The position numbers were made by a program, and so were the translations under genes. Positions 56,124 to 64,000 of a DNA stretch of 64,000 nt are shown here, piece after piece. Every line of letters begins with the position of its first letter. The first letter of the stretch is position 1. Source of the DNA: Aurantibacter crassamenti (GTDB taxonomy: Bacteria > Bacteroidota > Bacteroidia > Flavobacteriales > Flavobacteriaceae). The notes under the pieces were generated by a model. The model searched no databases and had not been told where the DNA came from. It was given only the letters and a program-made list of their open reading frames with translations. The DNA lies in NCBI RefSeq assembly GCF_016811105.1, contig NZ_JAFBGM010000001.1, positions 310,001 to 374,000 of the forward strand, read 5' to 3'.

Positions 56124-56131
56124 TAAATTTG
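56124..56131 (+). promoter_or_regulatory. Candidate -7 promoter box (TAAATTTG)
   Basis: TAAATTTG fits TAnnTTTG and lies just 4 nt before the DUF3098 ATG. If used, the transcript would begin at or near the start codon and be leaderless. A TTTT 19 nt upstream is a poor match to the -33 box. Confidence 0.3.
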
Positions 56132-56135
56132 CAGC

Positions 56136-56402
56136 ATGGGCAAAAAAGACAATTTTAGTGACGACCAGCAAACAAAGAAAGAATTCATCTTTCAAAAGAA
56201 GAACTATCTGTTTATGTTTATAGGTCTTGCATGTATCACTTTAGGCTTTATTTTGATGAGTGGCGGTGGCACTGATGACCCCAATGTTTTTAATCCTGAA
56301 ATATATAATTTTAGAAGAATACGCCTTGCTCCCACTTTAGTTTTAATTGGTTTTGGTATTGAGATTTACGCCATTTTGTTGAATCCACATAAGACCAAAT
56401 AA
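56136..56402 (+). CDS. DUF3098 membrane protein
   Basis: An 88-residue protein with two hydrophobic helices (about 28-48 and 66-83) and the LMSGGGTDDPNVFNPEIY loop that defines DUF3098 of Bacteroidota. Function unknown, but it is found next to ftsX and uppP here, and the gap to uppP is 2 nt, so it likely belongs to cell-envelope biogenesis. Confidence 0.88.
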   Translation: MGKKDNFSDDQQTKKEFIFQKKNYLFMFIGLACITLGFILMSGGGTDDPNVFNPEIYNFRRIRLAPTLVLIGFGIEIYAILLNPHKTK

Positions 56403-56404
56403 TT

Positions 56405-57199
56405 TTGGATATACTAGACGCAATCATTTTAGGCATTATTCAAGGCCTAACAGAATTTCTACCTGTATCATCGAGTGGTCATTTAGAATTAGGAAAAGCT
56501 ATTTTAGGTGATAATTCTGTTCCTGAAGAAAGCCTTCTATTTACGGTTATACTCCATTTTGCAACTGCTTTAAGCACCATAGTTATTTTCAGAAAGGATA
56601 TTTGGGAAATTCTACGAGGTCTTTTAAGTTTTAAATGGAATGAAGAAACGCAATTCTCTTTAAAGATAATTATTTCGATGCTACCAGCTGTTTTCGTCGG
56701 ATTATTCTTTGAAGAAGAGTTAGAATCATTTTTTGGTGGTAATATCCGCTTTGTAGGTTTCATGCTTTTGATAACTGCAGTACTGTTATATTTCGCTGAT
56801 AAAGCAAAAGATACCGATAAAAAAGTAAGTTTTAAAAATGCTTTTATTGTTGGTGTATCTCAAGCAATAGCTATGTTACCTGGTATTTCGCGTAGTGGTG
56901 CAACAATTTCAACATCCGTTTTATTAGGGGTTGACAAAACTAAAGCTGCCCGTTTCTCTTTCTTAATGGTAGTACCATTAATTTTTGGTAAAATAGGAAA
57001 AGACCTCATGAGTGGTGAACTAACTTTTGATGGCGAAAATAATATTGCCATGGGCGCAGGTTTTATAGCTGCGTTTGTTGCCGGACTTGTTGCATGTACT
57101 TGGATGATTCAATTGGTTAAGAAGAGTAAACTCTCTTATTTTGCTATCTATTGTCTAATTGTTGGCGCTATAGCAATAGGGTATAGTTTCTGGGGATAA
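56405..57199 (+). CDS. uppP: Undecaprenyl-diphosphatase
   Basis: A 264-residue membrane phosphatase that recycles undecaprenyl pyrophosphate for peptidoglycan and other glycans. The motifs GLTEFLPVSSSGH and GISRSGATIS are the two signature loops. The start is a TTG at 56405, because the conserved N-terminus MDILDAIILG begins there and no ATG precedes it in frame after the DUF3098 stop. Confidence 0.94.
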   Translation: MDILDAIILGIIQGLTEFLPVSSSGHLELGKAILGDNSVPEESLLFTVILHFATALSTIVIFRKDIWEILRGLLSFKWNEETQFSLKIIISMLPAVFVGLFFEEELESFFGGNIRFVGFMLLITAVLLYFADKAKDTDKKVSFKNAFIVGVSQAIAMLPGISRSGATISTSVLLGVDKTKAARFSFLMVVPLIFGKIGKDLMSGELTFDGENNIAMGAGFIAAFVAGLVACTWMIQLVKKSKLSYFAIYCLIVGAIAIGYSFWG

Positions 57200-57290
57200 A
57201 GTATAGCACACAAAAAAGTATGTATTTTTCCTTTTGAAACGAATGTCATAAACAGTCAGCTTCAGAACTATATAAATTGCAAATTCAGTA

Positions 57291-57995
57291 TTGAAAACTA
57301 AAGAAGACTTTTTAGCAGGCCAATTACTACTTATCGATAAACCATTAGAATGGTCATCTTTTCAAGCGGTAAACAAACTTAAATGGGCTATTCGAAAGAG
57401 ATTTGATTTGAAGAAAATCAAAATTGGACATGCTGGCACATTAGACCCACTTGCTACAGGTTTACTTCTAATTTGCACCGGAAAATTCACAAAAAAAATA
57501 AACGAACTACAAGGTCAAGACAAAGAATACACCGGCACCATTACCTTAGGCGCCACTACTCCATCATATGATTTAGAAACTGAAATAAACGAAACCTTTT
57601 CATTAGAAAATATTTCAGAAGAGCTAATTCTAAAGGCAGTTCAAAATTTTATTGGTGAAATTGAGCAAACACCTCCAATATTTTCGGCATTAAAAAAAGA
57701 TGGAAAAAGGCTTTATGAATATGCTAGGGAAGGAAAAGCGGTTGAAATAAAAAAACGACGGGTTACTGTTTCAGAGTACGAGATTACAGCAATTAAACTG
57801 CCAGAAGTTAAATTTAGAATTGTTTGTAGTAAAGGCACTTACATTAGATCTTTGGCACACGATCTGGGAGTAGCATTATCATGTGGCGGACATTTATCTG
57901 AATTACGAAGAACCAAAATAGGGGTCTATCACGTAAATAATGCACAAGACCCCAATGATTTTGGGGAAAAGTTACTCGGAGAAGAAGCTAAATGA
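57291..57995 (+). CDS. truB: tRNA pseudouridine(55) synthase
   Basis: A 234-residue enzyme that makes pseudouridine 55 in tRNA T-arms. IDKPLEWSSFQAV, the catalytic loop GHAGTLDPLATG (Asp 52) and CSKGTYIRSLAHDLG are all present. The start appears to be TTG at 57291; the body is too close to the conserved N-terminus for an internal ATG. Lies 91 nt after uppP. Confidence 0.94.
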   Translation: MKTKEDFLAGQLLLIDKPLEWSSFQAVNKLKWAIRKRFDLKKIKIGHAGTLDPLATGLLLICTGKFTKKINELQGQDKEYTGTITLGATTPSYDLETEINETFSLENISEELILKAVQNFIGEIEQTPPIFSALKKDGKRLYEYAREGKAVEIKKRRVTVSEYEITAIKLPEVKFRIVCSKGTYIRSLAHDLGVALSCGGHLSELRRTKIGVYHVNNAQDPNDFGEKLLGEEAK

Positions 57996-58067
57996 TGAAA
58001 ATGACATGCATTCTTTCCGTTCATCGAATAATTTAAATATTTTACTCAAAAGAGGGTTATAGCTGTT

Positions 58068-58799
58068 ATGAACCTGAACCGCAAACAATTATCACTAATC
58101 ATTACCGTCTTTTCGATGGGTATTATGATATTGGGGCTCTACAATCTAAATTTAGGGAAAGCGGGAGCTGAGGAAGATGAGTATATTGTTGAGATGATGT
58201 TGGCTGAAGAAGATATTCAAGAACTACTTGAAGAAAAGGAAGCACTTGAAGATTTAGCGAATGCTGAGCCAATTGAAAGTCACATGGCATTTAATGAAAC
58301 TGCAAAACCAAGTTATGGTGATCCAGAACCTTTAAAGACCTTAGCCGAATTGATGGCCGAAAAAGAAGGATCTACTGATGAGCCTTTTGACGGACCCAAT
58401 GTAGATTCTGAATATGCTGAACGCGTAAAAGAATTAGCTAAAAAGCGTGAAGAAAAGAAACAATTATTAGGCGAAAAAGAGGCTGAGAAAAAAGAATTTA
58501 CCAACAACCTTGCTAAAAGAAAAACTTCAGTTTCATATTCATTAGTAAATAGAAATAATTACCGTTTACCACCTCCTATATATACTTGTATTGAAGGCGG
58601 AAAAGTTGTTGTTAACATTACCGTCAATTCGTTAGGCAATGTTACTCACGCAGATTTCAATTCAAAAAGTTCGGGTACTTCAAACGGATGTTTAGTTGAC
58701 AATGCTATTGCTTACGCACTAAAAGCTAGATTTAATGCGGCTGAAAAATCTTCACAAAAAGGCACTATTACTTATATCTTTCAGCAAAAGGCTCGTTAA
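58068..58799 (+). CDS. TonB-like energy transducer domain protein
   Basis: A 243-residue protein with an N-terminal membrane helix (about 9-28), a long acidic and Lys/Glu-rich linker (30-160) and a C-terminal domain with RLPPPIYTCIEGGKVVVNIT, a TonB-C-like start, ending in TYIFQQKAR. The arrangement fits an inner-membrane TonB-type protein, although the linker is acidic instead of Pro-Lys rich. Its last 48 nt overlap the end of the convergent thioredoxin-like gene. Confidence 0.7.
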   Translation: MNLNRKQLSLIITVFSMGIMILGLYNLNLGKAGAEEDEYIVEMMLAEEDIQELLEEKEALEDLANAEPIESHMAFNETAKPSYGDPEPLKTLAELMAEKEGSTDEPFDGPNVDSEYAERVKELAKKREEKKQLLGEKEAEKKEFTNNLAKRKTSVSYSLVNRNNYRLPPPIYTCIEGGKVVVNITVNSLGNVTHADFNSKSSGTSNGCLVDNAIAYALKARFNAAEKSSQKGTITYIFQQKAR

Positions 58800-59402
58800 G
58801 TCTTTCAAAATACTTTGCCCTTTATTTTTGTTATACCAAACCTGTATTTCTTCTTTAAATTCAGGTAGAATTTCACCATGTTCTAACTTGTGGTCTTCAA
58901 CTAGTTTTGTAGCTGCTTTAGATCTAGGTCCCCAATCATATAAAACTTCTTGGGTAGTATCATCAATGGCAATTAATTTCGGAATAGACATTCCGCCATT
59001 GGTTAAAAATTGATTCATCAAATCTATATGCGTATCACGCAATATAATTTTGAGCGTAATATTCTGATTTAATTCTGCAATCTTGTTCATCACAGGTAAT
59101 GCTGGTGAAGCATCACCACACCAACTCTCGGTCAAAACCAACCAAGTTATTTTAGTTTTCACTTTAGAAATTATCGATAAGGCTTCATCATTGAATTTTA
59201 AAGTTTTATCCCAGCGTTTCATTCGCCTATTATTTAGCTGTGTATAATTCGCAAGAGCTTCAGATTGTTCTGGGCCAGTTGATTTACCATTTTCAGCTAA
59301 TTCAGCAACAAGTTCTCTATATTCTTGGTATGAAAAAGCGTCTTCTAGACCTTGATTAATAAGTGACTCAATTATTTTTGAGTTGATTTGGGTTTCTGCC
59401 AT
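58752..59402 (-). CDS. Thioredoxin-like protein with a single active-site Cys
   Basis: A protein of about 216 residues with a thioredoxin-fold core (about 85-190). The usual WCxxC reads WCGDA, so the second cysteine is missing; the cis-Pro region SIPKLIAIDD is present. A monothiol or purely structural role is likely. I take ATG 59402, with 59411 as an alternative. It overlaps the TonB-like gene by 48 nt at the 3' ends. Confidence 0.78.
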   Translation of the reverse strand: MAETQINSKIIESLINQGLEDAFSYQEYRELVAELAENGKSTGPEQSEALANYTQLNNRRMKRWDKTLKFNDEALSIISKVKTKITWLVLTESWCGDASPALPVMNKIAELNQNITLKIILRDTHIDLMNQFLTNGGMSIPKLIAIDDTTQEVLYDWGPRSKAATKLVEDHKLEHGEILPEFKEEIQVWYNKNKGQSILKDLTSLLLKDISNSAFL

Positions 59403-59606
59403 CGGTTCCATTTTTATACAAATCTAATTGCTACTATTTTGGTAAAACATGATTTAGATCACTTTTGGTCGTTTAAAGTTGGCTAGACTTACAACGCGAA
59501 ATAAAAGTGAAAAATATACCGAAATCATACTGCCTAAAGGGTTTTGAGTTAAATACTGAACTCAGCAAATCAAACAGGTTTAACTATCTTTATAAAAAAT
59601 TAATTC

Positions 59607-60170
59607 ATGAAAAAACATCGGTGTGGTTGGTGTGAAGGTGATGAATTGTATGAAGCATATCATGACAAAGAATGGGGCACCCCAGTTAAAGATGATGATA
59701 CTCTTTTTGAATTCTTAATTTTAGAAACATTTCAAGCTGGTCTTAGTTGGATTACCATTCTTCGTAAGCGGGAAAATTTTAAAATAGCTTTTGACCAATT
59801 CGACTATAAAAAAATAGCTAAATACAATCAGGCTAAAAAAGATTCTCTTCTGCAAGATGCTGGAATAATTAGAAACAAATTAAAAGTAAATTCAGCCGTT
59901 TCAAATGCGCTAGCTTTTATAGCCGTTCAAAAAGAATTTGGCAGTTTTAGCAACTATTTATGGGGTTTTGTAAATGATAAACCAATAAAAAATAAAATTG
60001 CATATTATAAAGATGGTCCAGCCAATACGCCACTTTCAGACGACATTAGTAAAGATCTTAAAAAACGAGGATTTAAATTTGTTGGCAGCACGGTCATTTA
60101 CGCGTTTATGCAAGCTGTAGGTATGGTAAATGATCATGAAACAAAATGTTTTAGATATGATGAAGTATAA
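59607..60170 (+). CDS. tag: DNA-3-methyladenine glycosylase I
   Basis: A 187-residue TagI enzyme that removes 3-methyladenine from DNA. HRCGWCEGDELYEAYHDKEWG carries the N-terminal zinc Cys residues and the conserved HDxEWG motif; LETFQAGLSWITIL and the late NDHETKCFRY with zinc ligands His and Cys complete the family pattern. It is followed by a secreted protein and AlkD, all on the same strand. Confidence 0.94.
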   Translation: MKKHRCGWCEGDELYEAYHDKEWGTPVKDDDTLFEFLILETFQAGLSWITILRKRENFKIAFDQFDYKKIAKYNQAKKDSLLQDAGIIRNKLKVNSAVSNALAFIAVQKEFGSFSNYLWGFVNDKPIKNKIAYYKDGPANTPLSDDISKDLKKRGFKFVGSTVIYAFMQAVGMVNDHETKCFRYDEV

Positions 60171-60747
60171 AAGTGTTCTTTTTTTGTTTTTAGTTTTTGC
60201 AACCTGTGCAGTCAGTTTTGCACAAGACAAAATTGAAAGACAACATAGAATTAAAAAGTCGCAGTTTCCTGCAGAAGCTATTCAAACACTAACGGAAAAT
60301 AGTTCTGATATTAAACGTTTAAAGTTCTATCAAGAAATTGATACAACACAAAAAATATATACAGCAAAGTTTAAAAAATCACGTCTTTTTTATGAAATGG
60401 ATTTTGATAAAAACGGAGCCTTTTCAAGTGCCGCCTTTGCCATAAAGCAAGTAGATATTCCGGAAGATAGTTTTCAAAAAATGGCGAATTATTTATCGCA
60501 AACCTTCGAGAAAGTAAAGACACGAAAAATGTTTCAATTGTATCATACTAATTCAGAAGAAAGCGTTGAAACAATCATTAAAAATTCGTTTCAAAATTTA
60601 ATGGTGCCCAATATGTATTATGAATTTATAGTTCGTGGTTTTAAAAATAGTAAAAAAGCAGACTATGAAGTTCTTTTTGATGCTGACGGTAAATTAGTAC
60701 GCCTAAAAGAATCGCTTCCTGCAAACTATGATCGCGTTTTATATTAG
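60160..60747 (+). CDS. Secreted protein of unknown function
   Basis: About 195 residues with a signal peptide (MKYKSVLFLFLVFATCAVSF, then AQ) when started at ATG 60160, which overlaps the tag stop by 11 nt. The mature part has PepSY-like features (SQFPAEAIQTLTEN, FDADGKLVRLKE) but no certain family. It lies 2 nt before alkD and is probably co-transcribed with both repair genes by position only. Confidence 0.65.
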   Translation: MKYKSVLFLFLVFATCAVSFAQDKIERQHRIKKSQFPAEAIQTLTENSSDIKRLKFYQEIDTTQKIYTAKFKKSRLFYEMDFDKNGAFSSAAFAIKQVDIPEDSFQKMANYLSQTFEKVKTRKMFQLYHTNSEESVETIIKNSFQNLMVPNMYYEFIVRGFKNSKKADYEVLFDADGKLVRLKESLPANYDRVLY

Positions 60748-60749
60748 TA

Positions 60750-61421
60750 ATGGATAACGACTATATTTCTGCATTGCAACAAGAATTTAAGGCCGTTAGC
60801 AACTCCAAAATTGCAGCAGTTCAAAAAGCATACTTACGCAATCAGTTTTCATTCTATGGCATGAAAAGCCCGGTACGCCGAGAAGCTCAAAAGCCATTTT
60901 TGGTTAAACAGTTTTTACCAGCAAAAGAAAACTTAGATCAGCTTGTACGAACTCTATGGCAAAAACCGCAAAGAGAATTCCATTATTTTGCCCAAGAATT
61001 AGTTCAGAAATATTGCAAACAATTTGAAAAAGATGACATTTTATTATTGGAATTTATGGTCGTCACAAACTCTTGGTGGGACACTGTAGATTTCATTGCA
61101 ACTAGTTTAATAGGGTCCTATTTTAAAAAGTTTCCTGATCAGATTAATCCTGTAACAAAAAAATGGATGGTCTCTGAAAACATCTGGCTGCAAAGGTCTT
61201 GCTTACTTTTTCAATTAAAATGGAAAAAAAACATAGACCCCGTATTTTTAGAACAAACCATAAATGAACTGATAGGTTCAAAGGAGTTTTTTATCAATAA
61301 AGCTATTGGTTGGATCTTACGTCAGTACAGCCGAACAAACCAAGATTGGGTAATTGATTATGTTGATCGAACAGAATTAAATTCTTTAAGTAAAAGAGAA
61401 GCTCTAAAGTTAATCAGTTGA
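60750..61421 (+). CDS. DNA alkylation repair protein (AlkD-like)
   Basis: A 223-residue HEAT-repeat protein. RREAQKPFL, FHYFAQELV, the NSWWDTVDF motif (Trp and Asp shape the active site in AlkD) and WLQRSCLLFQL fit the AlkC/AlkD DNA glycosylase superfamily, which removes bulky or positively charged alkyl bases without base flipping. Its neighbour tag works on the same type of damage. Its last 12 nt overlap the 3' end of the convergent crtY gene. Confidence 0.9.
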   Translation: MDNDYISALQQEFKAVSNSKIAAVQKAYLRNQFSFYGMKSPVRREAQKPFLVKQFLPAKENLDQLVRTLWQKPQREFHYFAQELVQKYCKQFEKDDILLLEFMVVTNSWWDTVDFIATSLIGSYFKKFPDQINPVTKKWMVSENIWLQRSCLLFQLKWKKNIDPVFLEQTINELIGSKEFFINKAIGWILRQYSRTNQDWVIDYVDRTELNSLSKREALKLIS

Positions 61422-62099
61422 AAATTTAGATTTAAAATATTCGTATAAATCAATATTCATAAATATAAGTAGCATACCGTAGACTACATCTTCAACCGGA
61501 ATTGTAAATAATCGTATTCCTAAATTTTCATCATCATTATACCAAACAATAGGCGCATCTATAAAACTTCCGGTTAGTATGCCATTACTTAAAAAGAAGA
61601 ACGGAAAGATGACGAAATATGATAAATAATGGTACGATAGATTTTTCTTTCTTACTAATCTAAATAACAAATAGACAGCCGTAAGTAAAGAGGTTATACT
61701 GGTGTACCATTTATCCAAAGAAAGCAGTCCTACCAACAATAAAAAAACTAGTAGCACAATAGTGATTCCTTTTTGGTAAATGGCTAACGGATTATGCTGC
61801 ACCAAATACTTCATTGAAAAATAAGTAAATACGCAAGCATAGGGTACACTTAAAAAAAATAGAATTTCTTCAATAGGTAAGTTCAAAATATAGATTCCGG
61901 TCAAATAATCAGGATTAAAACCCCAAATCTTATTGAATGTAAAATCAGCATCCCATGCTAAGAAAAATAATGCAACTAAAAAATTAGCTAAGAAGAATGG
62001 TTTCCACTCTTTATAAAATGCATGTTTTGGATAAAAACTTGCAATAAACGGTATGAATATGCAACATATATCTAAAAGTAAATAAGTGTATGACTGCAT
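61410..62099 (-). CDS. Lycopene cyclase (CrtYcd-type, membrane)
   Basis: A 229-residue protein with about seven membrane helices. LPIEEILFFLSVPYACVFTY and the later IPVEDVVYGML carry the two PxE(E/D) motifs of the heterodimeric/fused CrtYc-CrtYd lycopene cyclase class. It would form the beta-rings of beta-carotene. Last gene of the operon; its start overlaps the crtZ stop by 1 nt. Confidence 0.9.
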   Translation of the reverse strand: MQSYTYLLLDICCIFIPFIASFYPKHAFYKEWKPFFLANFLVALFFLAWDADFTFNKIWGFNPDYLTGIYILNLPIEEILFFLSVPYACVFTYFSMKYLVQHNPLAIYQKGITIVLLVFLLLVGLLSLDKWYTSITSLLTAVYLLFRLVRKKNLSYHYLSYFVIFPFFFLSNGILTGSFIDAPIVWYNDDENLGIRLFTIPVEDVVYGMLLIFMNIDLYEYFKSKFSTD

Positions 62100-62557
62100 T
62101 ATTTTATAAACTGTTTAAAGTATTTAATGGGCACATACAGCATTCCGAAACATTCACCATCTTCTTTGGTTAAGTGCTTATGGTGTACTTTGTGAGCCAT
62201 TCGTAATGCTTTTAAATACGGACTTTTAACATTGTCAAACCAATTGAATCTTCGATGTATGATAACATCATGAACCAAAAAATATGAGAGACCGTAGAGA
62301 AAAACGCCCAACCCTATAAAAAACAAATAATTAAAGGTAGGAAAGGTGCCGTAATAAAAAAGCAGGATACTGGGTATGGCCCCAATGACAAAAAAGGCGT
62401 CATTTTTTTCAAAAACACCTTGATATTTTGGTTGATGATGATCTTCATGCAAAACCCATAAAAAGCCGTGCATTACATATTTGTGGGTGCACCAAGTGAC
62501 CACTTCCATCAGTAAGAAAGTTATCAAAACTATTGATATGTATGACAATACAATCAT
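62099..62557 (-). CDS. crtZ: Beta-carotene hydroxylase
   Basis: A 152-residue membrane diiron hydroxylase. The eight-His pattern is in HKYVMHG, HEDHH, HDVIIHRRF and KVHHKH. Converts beta-carotene to zeaxanthin. Starts 25 nt after the crtB stop. Confidence 0.93.
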   Translation of the reverse strand: MIVLSYISIVLITFLLMEVVTWCTHKYVMHGFLWVLHEDHHQPKYQGVFEKNDAFFVIGAIPSILLFYYGTFPTFNYLFFIGLGVFLYGLSYFLVHDVIIHRRFNWFDNVKSPYLKALRMAHKVHHKHLTKEDGECFGMLYVPIKYFKQFIK

Positions 62558-62582
62558 TATACAAGTGCTTAATTTAATAGAA

Positions 62583-63419
62583 CTATATAAAATTTAAACG
62601 ATAACGCAGAACAGCTTTGGTCAACAATACTAACTTAATAGAATTTGATACTCGAATTCTGCCGTTCATGATTTTTTTACAATCCGCTTTTTTAATTTTT
62701 TGTAGTAATCGCAGATAGTATCTATACGCCAAATAAACACCTAATTTACCCTCAATTGGTAATAACACAATACCCTTGTACGCTTCTTTAAAATCATTCT
62801 CAACATCTAAAATTATTTCAGCTTTAGTTTGTTCAGTCAATTCACCCTTTACTAAATTCGGAAAATAAGAACGGCCTAACTCTTCATTATCTTCTCGTAT
62901 GTCACGCAAAAAATTTACTTTCTGAAAGGCGGAACCTAATCGCATTGCATAGCCTTTTAACTCGTTGTACTTCTTCTCATCATTGTTTACAAAAACTCGC
63001 AGACACATTAGCCCTACAACATCTGCAGAGCCATAAATGTAGTTTTCGTATTCTTCTTTAGATGTGTATTCTTTTTTATCAAGATCCATTCGCATTCGAT
63101 CCATAAAATCTTGAACATAATCTTTAAGGTCATATTTGTGAACAATTTCTTGAAAAGCATTTAGAATAGGATTTAAACTAATTTTTCGTTCCAATGCTTT
63201 GTAATAATCTTGCTCAAACTCATCAAACAAGGTTAATTGTTGATAATCATGAAATGTATCAACAATTTCGTCTGCATATCGTACAAAGCCATAAATGGCA
63301 TAAATAGCAGGTCTTATTTTTGGCGAGAACATTTTGATGCCCATTGAAAATGAGGTGCTATAGGTTTTAGTCACCAACTTACTACAATCATAACTTGAAT
63401 TATCAAATAGCTCTTTCAT
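62583..63419 (-). CDS. crtB: Phytoene synthase
   Basis: A 278-residue squalene/phytoene synthase that joins two geranylgeranyl diphosphates. Asp-rich DEIVD (first motif) and the second region KVNFLRDIREDNEELGRSYF are intact. Its ATG overlaps the crtI stop (4 nt), so the two are translationally coupled. Confidence 0.95.
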   Translation of the reverse strand: MKELFDNSSYDCSKLVTKTYSTSFSMGIKMFSPKIRPAIYAIYGFVRYADEIVDTFHDYQQLTLFDEFEQDYYKALERKISLNPILNAFQEIVHKYDLKDYVQDFMDRMRMDLDKKEYTSKEEYENYIYGSADVVGLMCLRVFVNNDEKKYNELKGYAMRLGSAFQKVNFLRDIREDNEELGRSYFPNLVKGELTEQTKAEIILDVENDFKEAYKGIVLLPIEGKLGVYLAYRYYLRLLQKIKKADCKKIMNGRIRVSNSIKLVLLTKAVLRYRLNFI

Positions 63420-64000
63420 ACTTGATTATGTTTTAAAATCAAGTCACAAACAAGTTTACCGGAAATTAAAGCTGGTGGCACACCAGGACCCGGAACTGTC
63501 AATTGACCTGTGAAATATAATTTTTTAACTTTTTTACTTCTCAAATTGGGCCTTAAAAATGCAGTTTGAGAAAGAGTATTTGCCATACCGTAGGCATTTC
63601 CTTTATATGAGTTGTATTCTTCAACAAAATCATTCAAACAGAAAGATTCACAGAAGATAATATTATCAAAAATTTTTTGGTCTGTTCGTTGTTGAAAACG
63701 CTCCATAATTAAATCAAAATATTGATCTCTAAGTTGCTGATTATCTTCCAAACCAGGAGCAATAGGCACTAAGAAAAAACCAGCCTCACACCCTTCAGGT
63801 GCCATTGAATTATCAGTTACCGAAGGAAAATTGGCATAAAACAATGGATCAGAAGGCCATTTAGGGTTATCATAAATCTCTTGAGCATGTTTTTCAAAAT
63901 CTGTATCAAAAAATAAATTATGGTGCTCAATGTTTTTAAGCTTTTTATTAAAACCAATATAAAAAAGCAACGATGATGGCGCAAACGTTTTTTTATTCCA
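63416..64000 (-). CDS. crtI: Phytoene desaturase, C-terminal part (5' end outside window)
   Basis: The frame is open to the window edge, so the gene continues beyond base 64000; the visible 194 residues are the C-terminal portion. WNKKTFAPSS, GFNKKLKNIEHHN, CEAGFFLVPIAPGL and the terminal FTGQLTVPGPGVPPALISGKL stretch are typical of CrtI. Introduces the four double bases of lycopene synthesis. First visible gene of crtI-crtB-crtZ-crtY. Confidence 0.95.
   Translation of the reverse strand, partial: WNKKTFAPSSLLFYIGFNKKLKNIEHHNLFFDTDFEKHAQEIYDNPKWPSDPLFYANFPSVTDNSMAPEGCEAGFFLVPIAPGLEDNQQLRDQYFDLIMERFQQRTDQKIFDNIIFCESFCLNDFVEEYNSYKGNAYGMANTLSQTAFLRPNLRSKKVKKLYFTGQLTVPGPGVPPALISGKLVCDLILKHNQV

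Noticed and set aside
1-64000. tRNA, rRNA, CRISPR array, transposase or prophage
   Set aside because: No cloverleaf, repeat-spacer pattern, transposase or phage structural motif was seen in the gaps or frames on reading by eye; small non-coding RNAs cannot be excluded.

Overview
The window reads as a chromosomal segment of a marine member of the Flavobacteriaceae (Bacteroidota). The clues are low GC, many lipoproteins with short lipoboxes, type IX secretion (T9SS) C-terminal sorting domains, families typical of the phylum (DUF4271, DUF4296, DUF3098), weak Shine-Dalgarno sequences, TAnnTTTG promoter boxes and a flavobacterial carotenoid operon. About 62 protein genes fill nearly all of it. No rRNA, tRNA, CRISPR array, prophage or classical insertion sequence is visible. 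Both window edges cut genes: an FG-GAP/VCBS repeat protein on the left and crtI on the right.

Layout. 0-7 kb: end of a VCBS repeat protein, a membrane-anchored GyrI-like protein, then xylB-xylA facing a sodium:sugar symporter, a compact D-xylose uptake and catabolism unit. 7-18.5 kb: a vanadium-haloperoxidase/PAP2 lipoprotein, a 1.2-kb-residue phosphoesterase plus beta-barrel lipoprotein, an HD-domain protein fused to a Pycsar-type membrane effector domain (PycTM), a GAF protein, a second phosphoesterase and two small lipoproteins. 18.5-26.5 kb: Gfo/Idh/MocA oxidoreductase, RidA, D-threonine-aldolase-like enzyme, SGNH hydrolase, Pif1-like helicase and sulfatase. 26.5-36.5 kb: an MsbA-like ABC exporter, the operon mrp-nfu-fnr-fdx for Fe-S and electron transfer, a Fic protein with an operator-like repeat, then ATL, LysE, TrmB and a PhoR/PhoB-like two-component pair. 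36.5-51.8 kb: two tiny proteins that are little more than a signal peptide and a T9SS sorting domain, a LuxE-like protein, lipoproteins, TyrRS, an epimerase, dihydroorotase, a DPM1-like glycosyltransferase facing a GT39-like mannosyltransferase, DUF4271-hemD, pckA, an Lrp regulator, a zinc peptidase and a SemiSWEET. 51.8-64 kb: leuS, ftsX-DUF3098-uppP-truB, a TonB-like protein, DNA alkylation repair genes (tag, alkD) and the crtI-crtB-crtZ-crtYcd zeaxanthin operon.

Most striking observations. (1) The leucyl-tRNA synthetase gene is interrupted in frame by a 142-codon segment encoding a complete DUF559 (Vsr/PD-(D/E)XK-like) nuclease domain. It is bordered by GC-rich hairpins and looks like a mobile element living inside an essential gene. 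(2) An HD phosphohydrolase is fused to a PycTM effector with no nucleotide cyclase anywhere in the window. (3) Two adjacent genes encode nearly bare T9SS sorting domains. (4) A Fic protein carries its own winged helix and has a perfect inverted repeat just before its start codon. All functional statements come from reading motifs by eye; no database search was run.
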